Source of the DNA: Candidatus Coliplasma caballi
Lineage (GTDB): Bacteria > Bacillota > Clostridia > Oscillospirales > CAG-382
DNA: 9,212 nt
NCBI GenBank assembly: GCA_018065365.1
Contig: JAGHTH010000167.1
Span: 1 to 9,212 of the forward strand
Reading direction: 5' to 3'
Shown here: positions 7,018-9,212 of the stretch, piece after piece
Numbering within the stretch: the first letter of the stretch is position 1
How the letters are laid out: the number at the start of each line of letters is the position of its first letter
Program-made: the position numbers and the translations under genes
Notes under the pieces: generated by a model
What the model was told of the DNA's origin: nothing
The model's database searches: none
Seen by the model: the letters and a program-made list of their open reading frames with translations, nothing else

Positions 7018-7045
7018 TTCAAAAATTTTTTCAAGTTTTTTTGAA
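7018..7045. repeat. AT-rich inverted repeat between divergent promoters
   Basis: TTCAAAAA (7018-7025) and TTTTTGAA (7038-7045) form an 8-bp inverted repeat with a 12-nt centre. It lies in the interval between the -35 boxes of the two divergent promoters. It may be a bent-DNA/UP-element region or a regulator site; no specific regulator can be named. Confidence 0.4.
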
Positions 7046-7052
7046 AAACCTA

Positions 7053-7081
7053 TTGACAATCACGCGACCGTGTGTTATAAT
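7053..7081 (+). promoter_or_regulatory. Consensus promoter of the SPFH protein gene
   Basis: TTGACA (7053-7058) and TATAAT (7076-7081) are perfect consensus hexamers with a 17-nt spacer, preceded by a T7-G-A5 tract ending 4 nt before the -35. This predicts strong constitutive transcription starting near 7088. Confidence 0.88.
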
Positions 7082-7088
7082 CCTTTAC

Positions 7089-7105
7089 GAACTGAAAAAC
7101 AGTTC
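7089..7105 (+). other. 5'-terminal stem-loop of the SPFH mRNA
   Basis: GAACTG (7089-7094) pairs perfectly with CAGTTC (7100-7105) around an AAAAA loop. It begins at the predicted transcription start, so the mRNA would carry a hairpin at its extreme 5' end. Such hairpins can protect transcripts from 5'-dependent decay. There is no T-run, so it is not a terminator. Confidence 0.5.
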
Positions 7106-7159
7106 ATTGAAATTCACAAAAAGAGAAAAAATACCAACACCTGAAAGGAAGGTAAAATT

Positions 7160-8185
7160 ATGGCACTCTTTGTATTCGGACTGGTCCTCACGGTAGGGTT
7201 GTTCCTGCTGCTCGGTATCGGGACCAACAAGTTTTCGGAAAACGGGAAAGTCAGACAGGAACTGACCTGGTATCTGCACAAACGGCAGCTTCTGGCGCTG
7301 CTTGGCGTGATCGTGATCGTTCTGTCCTGCGCGACCTCCGTTCCGACCGGACACACCGGAATCATCACGACGTTCGGTAAAGTCGAGAACTACACGCTGG
7401 AAGCGGGCGTACATTTCAAGGCGCCGTGGCAGGACGTGGTCAAGATGGACAACCGGAACCAAAAGGGAATGCTCCAGCTGTCCTGCTTCTCGAGCGACAT
7501 TCAGGAAGTGGAACTTTCCTACTCGATCAACTACCAGATCGAAAAAGCCAACGCGCAGGAGATCTACCGCAACATCGGCGAGAACTACTACGAAAAGGTC
7601 ATGACGCCGCGCATTCAGGAGTCGGTCAAGAGCGTGATCGCGAAATACACCGCCGACGAGCTGGTGGAGGCGCGCAACGACCTTTCCAAGCAGATCCAGG
7701 AACTGTTGACCTCGGACCTTGCAAAGTACAACATCGTGGTGCTTTCGACCTCGGTCGAGAACATTGATTTCGCGGACGCCTTTACGCAGGCGGTCGAGGC
7801 GAAGCAGGTCGCCGCGCAGAACAAATTGCAGGCGGAGATCGAGCAGAAGCGGCAGACCATGGAACAGGAACAGGCGGCGGAACGTGCGGTCATCGCGGCT
7901 AACGCGGAAGCACGCACCGCGCAGATCAAGGCAGACGCGGAAGCAGAGGTGCGCCGGATCAACGCGCAGGCGGAAGCAGACGCGCAGAAGATGAAAGCGG
8001 ACGCGGACGCGTACACGGGCGAAAAGCAGGCGGAAGTCAACAAGATGCTGCAGGAAAGCATGACGGCGGATCTGCTCCGGTACTACTTCATCCAGGGTTG
8101 GAACGGTACGCTGCCCGAAACCTACGTCGGCGACGGTAACTTCCTGTCGCTCTTGGACATCCAGACCGCACAGAACGCAGACTGA
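7160..8185 (+). CDS. Prohibitin/SPFH (Band 7) family membrane protein
   Basis: This is a 341-aa protein with AGGAAGG (7146-7152) 7 nt before the ATG. Two hydrophobic helices lie at about 2-20 and 43-58. The SPFH domain follows, beginning TGHTGIITTFGKV and including LEAGVHFKAPW. The domain continues through YSINYQI and TSVENIDFADAFTQAVEAKQVA. An Ala/Glu/Lys-rich coiled coil covers about 205-300, and the tail reads FIQGWNGTLPETYVGDG, close to the W-(D/N)-G-x-L-P ending of prohibitin-type proteins. Such proteins form large membrane-anchored oligomeric cages and partner with membrane proteases or organise lipid domains. Two N-terminal helices rather than one is a small departure from the simplest prohibitin layout. 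It is monocistronic, with a consensus promoter and a strong terminator, so it is probably well expressed. Confidence 0.93.
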   Translation: MALFVFGLVLTVGLFLLLGIGTNKFSENGKVRQELTWYLHKRQLLALLGVIVIVLSCATSVPTGHTGIITTFGKVENYTLEAGVHFKAPWQDVVKMDNRNQKGMLQLSCFSSDIQEVELSYSINYQIEKANAQEIYRNIGENYYEKVMTPRIQESVKSVIAKYTADELVEARNDLSKQIQELLTSDLAKYNIVVLSTSVENIDFADAFTQAVEAKQVAAQNKLQAEIEQKRQTMEQEQAAERAVIAANAEARTAQIKADAEAEVRRINAQAEADAQKMKADADAYTGEKQAEVNKMLQESMTADLLRYYFIQGWNGTLPETYVGDGNFLSLLDIQTAQNAD

Positions 8186-8231
8186 TCACTTTGAAAATGG
8201 GTTGCAGAACGAAAGGGGCGCAACACATGGG

Positions 8232-8270
8232 GAGGACGCTTTCGGGGGAGAAAGCGCCTCTCTTTTTTTT
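8232..8270 (+). terminator. Strong intrinsic terminator of the SPFH gene
   Basis: GAGG plus CGCTTTC (8232-8243, one bulged A) pairs with GAAAGCG plus CCTC (8250-8260) around a GGGGGA loop. After TC comes a run of eight T (8263-8270). The T-run continues into GAAAAAA and then the next promoter, so terminator and promoter elements are fused. The 46 bases between the stop codon and the stem hold nothing I recognise. Confidence 0.88.
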
Positions 8271-8281
8271 GAAAAAACGGG

Positions 8282-8310
8282 TTGACAAGTCGGAGCCGTT
8301 CTGCTACAAT
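8282..8310 (+). promoter_or_regulatory. Promoter of the 57-aa protein gene
   Basis: TTGACA (8282-8287) and TACAAT (8305-8310) have a 17-nt spacer. A T8-G-A6 tract ends 4 nt upstream of the -35, as at the SPFH promoter. The transcript would start near 8317, after the ATG codons at 8191 and 8227, so those cannot be used from this promoter. Confidence 0.8.
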
Positions 8311-8346
8311 AACTGCTTGGGAAGAACGAAAGGAGCGGTCGGAAGA

Positions 8347-8520
8347 ATGGAAGAAACCAAAGAGCAGAGCGCGGAGGAAAAGAAGAAGGAACTTTACGAG
8401 CGGCAGAAAGAACTGCTGGACACCTTCCTTGCGCACCACGCGATCACGAAAGCGCAGTACGACAAAAGTTTGGGCGATCTGACCGTGAAAATGGGGTTTG
8501 CGGCGGGGAAGCAGGAGTGA
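8347..8520 (+). CDS. 57-aa charged protein with SHOCT-like C-terminal half
   Basis: The chosen ATG follows AGGAG (8331-8335) at 11 nt, which is slightly long, and lies downstream of the predicted transcript start. Residues 1-25 are highly charged and helical (EEKKKELYERQKELLD). The second half, FLAHHAITKAQYDKSLGDLTVKMGF, has the short-helix, aliphatic-T-x-x-x-Y/F, helix pattern of SHOCT-type modules, which mediate oligomerisation or attachment in other proteins. Here the module stands alone. There is no signal peptide or membrane helix. It has its own promoter and terminator. Similar free-standing small proteins seem common in Clostridia, but I know of no assigned function. Confidence 0.75.
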   Translation: MEETKEQSAEEKKKELYERQKELLDTFLAHHAITKAQYDKSLGDLTVKMGFAAGKQE

Positions 8521-8544
8521 TTGTTCCAAAAAATGCAAAAAATG

Positions 8545-8564
8545 GCGGCAAAAGCCGCTTTTTT
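8545..8564 (+). terminator. Short intrinsic terminator after the 57-aa protein gene
   Basis: GCGGC (8545-8549) and GCCGC (8554-8558) form a 5-bp GC stem with an AAAA loop, followed by six T (8559-8564). It lies 24 nt after the stop codon. The stem is short but tight. Confidence 0.7.
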
Positions 8565-8578
8565 GATGCGGAGAAATC

Positions 8579-8607
8579 TTGACAGCGCAAAATATTTTTG
8601 TTATACT
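8579..8607 (+). promoter_or_regulatory. Promoter of the membrane protein gene at 8659
   Basis: TTGACA (8579-8584) and TATACT (8602-8607) are separated by 17 nt, with an AT-rich spacer. The transcript would start near 8614. Confidence 0.75.
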
Positions 8608-8658
8608 GCAAAAAAAGGCAGAAAAAAACGATTTTTCGGAAGATGGAGAAAAAATAGA

Positions 8659-8937
8659 ATGGAGCAAAAGAAACAGGACACCGGCTTGACGATCAGGCGC
8701 ACTTTCTGCTTCCTGCTCGCGTGGCTGCTTTCGCTCGGCGCAATGATACTCGGTCTCACTCTCGGCAAAGCGCAGAAAGGACAATGGAGCGCGGATTCGC
8801 TGCTGGTCCCCGGCATTCTGACGGTCTGCGCCGTGGCGTGGTACGGGATCGGGAAGCTTCTTTCCGATCGGTTCGTCAAAAAGCTCAACGACCGGTCGGT
8901 CAAAGACATGAACGACTATTTCACCAAGCACCGGTAG
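8659..8937 (+). CDS. 92-aa two-helix membrane protein, or N-terminal part of an amber-interrupted gene
   Basis: The ATG at 8659 follows GGAG (8645-8648) at 10 nt and lies downstream of a good promoter. Earlier in-frame starts lie upstream of the predicted transcript start. The product has hydrophobic helices at about 15-36 and 47-65, then a charged tail (VKKLNDRSVKDMNDYF) ending at a TAG at 8935-8937. The same frame stays open after the TAG and reads DAQNDADTKGRA with codons of coding character, then two further helices. It may therefore be the first half of a four-helix protein broken by a nonsense codon. As a stand-alone protein it matches nothing I recognise. Confidence 0.65.
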   Translation: MEQKKQDTGLTIRRTFCFLLAWLLSLGAMILGLTLGKAQKGQWSADSLLVPGILTVCAVAWYGIGKLLSDRFVKKLNDRSVKDMNDYFTKHR

Positions 8938-8973
8938 GACGCGCAAAACGACGCGGACACCAAGGGGCGCGCG

Positions 8974-9212
8974 TTGAAACGCACCCGCTTTTGCTTTGCG
9001 GTTTGTTTTGTGCTGCTCGCGGTGCTGTTGCTCGCGATCCCGTTTTCCGCGGGCTTCTTCGGCGTCGGGAGCATCGTCGTCATTCTGTTCGTACTGTTCG
9101 CTTTCGTTTCGCTCACGACGCTGATCGAGTGGTTGGTGCCGATGGAGAAGCTGACGCTGACCGGCGAAGAATTCCTGCTGACCAAAACGGCTTTCCCCGC
9201 GCTGTACGGGGT
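8974..9212 (+). CDS. Membrane protein, 3' partial; possibly the N-terminal region of an M48-like peptidase
   Basis: This frame runs off the window. If it is a separate gene, TTG at 8974 is the best start, with AAGGGG (8962-8967) 6 nt before it. The frame is the same as that of the gene ending at 8937, only 36 nt away. Visible residues give two hydrophobic helices at about 6-24 and 30-51, then LTLTGEEFLLTKTAFPALYG. A stretch of helices followed by a 'TK-x-x-x-P-x-L-Y' segment is often seen just before the catalytic domain of M48-type membrane metallopeptidases. That is a weak inference because no HEXXH lies within the window. It could be a second gene or the second half of an interrupted one. 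Confidence 0.55.
   Translation, partial: MKRTRFCFAVCFVLLAVLLLAIPFSAGFFGVGSIVVILFVLFAFVSLTTLIEWLVPMEKLTLTGEEFLLTKTAFPALYG

Noticed and set aside
6921..7034. A 38-residue N-terminal extension of the short DUF4855 protein
   Set aside because: The extension covers the promoter and leader, has basic low-quality sequence, and ignores the good AGGAG site before the ATG at 6920.
7830..8040. Repetitive GCGGAAGCAGACGCG-like DNA within the SPFH gene
   Set aside because: It encodes the Ala/Glu/Asp-rich coiled coil expected in this family, so it is protein-level low complexity, not a DNA repeat element.
8201..8224. GTTGC/GCAAC inverted repeat after the SPFH stop codon
   Set aside because: It is only 5 bp with a 14-nt loop and no T-run; the strong terminator just downstream explains the end of the transcript.
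8122..8946. A 274-codon minus-strand frame over the 57-aa gene and the next membrane gene
   Set aside because: It spans two terminators and two plus-strand promoters, and its protein is low-complexity Phe/Leu/Arg-rich shadow sequence.

Overview
The window looks like chromosomal DNA from a GC-rich member of the Bacillota, most likely an uncultured gut Clostridia lineage; I cannot name the genus. The grounds are purine-rich Shine-Dalgarno sites, housekeeping sigma-type promoters that all have an exact 17-nt spacer, intrinsic terminators between nearly all units, and two proteins of the DUF4855 type combined with discoidin-like (F5/8 type C) domains. I see no insertion sequence, phage gene, tRNA, rRNA or CRISPR array, and no gene-free stretch longer than 300 bases.

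Layout: (1) 1-2958, plus strand, a large multidomain protein with three discoidin-like domains, a DUF4855 domain and a C-terminal Ig-like domain; its 5' end probably lies outside the window. (2) 3100-4085, plus strand, a two-gene operon with its own promoter: a two-helix membrane protein resembling DUF3592, then a soluble beta-rich protein that may have a tubby/LURP-one-like fold. A probably bidirectional terminator separates it from (3) 4163-5035, minus strand, a diacylglycerol-kinase-family lipid kinase with its own promoter. (4) 5143-6920, minus strand, a second, shorter DUF4855 protein with no signal peptide, translationally coupled through an ATGA overlap to a 40-codon ORF with a signal-peptide-like start that ends inside the terminator hairpin. 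(5) 7160-8185, plus strand, a prohibitin/SPFH-family membrane protein, divergent from unit 4. (6) 8347-8520, a 57-aa charged protein. (7) 8659-9212, a membrane protein of which two reading-frame segments are in the same frame and separated by a single amber codon at 8935; it runs off the window.

How the parts relate: the two DUF4855 proteins are the main theme. They share a strongly conserved core (SGYYW, WIPYY, QPNYAF, LGMCIExE) in which two acidic positions sit where a TIM-barrel glycosidase would carry its catalytic pair, so both may act on a glycan or glycoconjugate; this is inference. The lipid kinase, SPFH protein and small membrane proteins suggest envelope or membrane functions, but each has its own promoter and I see no direct evidence that they form one pathway with the DUF4855 proteins. 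The most notable observations are the DUF4855 pair, the amber-split membrane gene, the coupled mini-ORF, and a repeated T-tract/A-tract element placed just upstream of two promoters, one copy of which is also the U-tract of a terminator.
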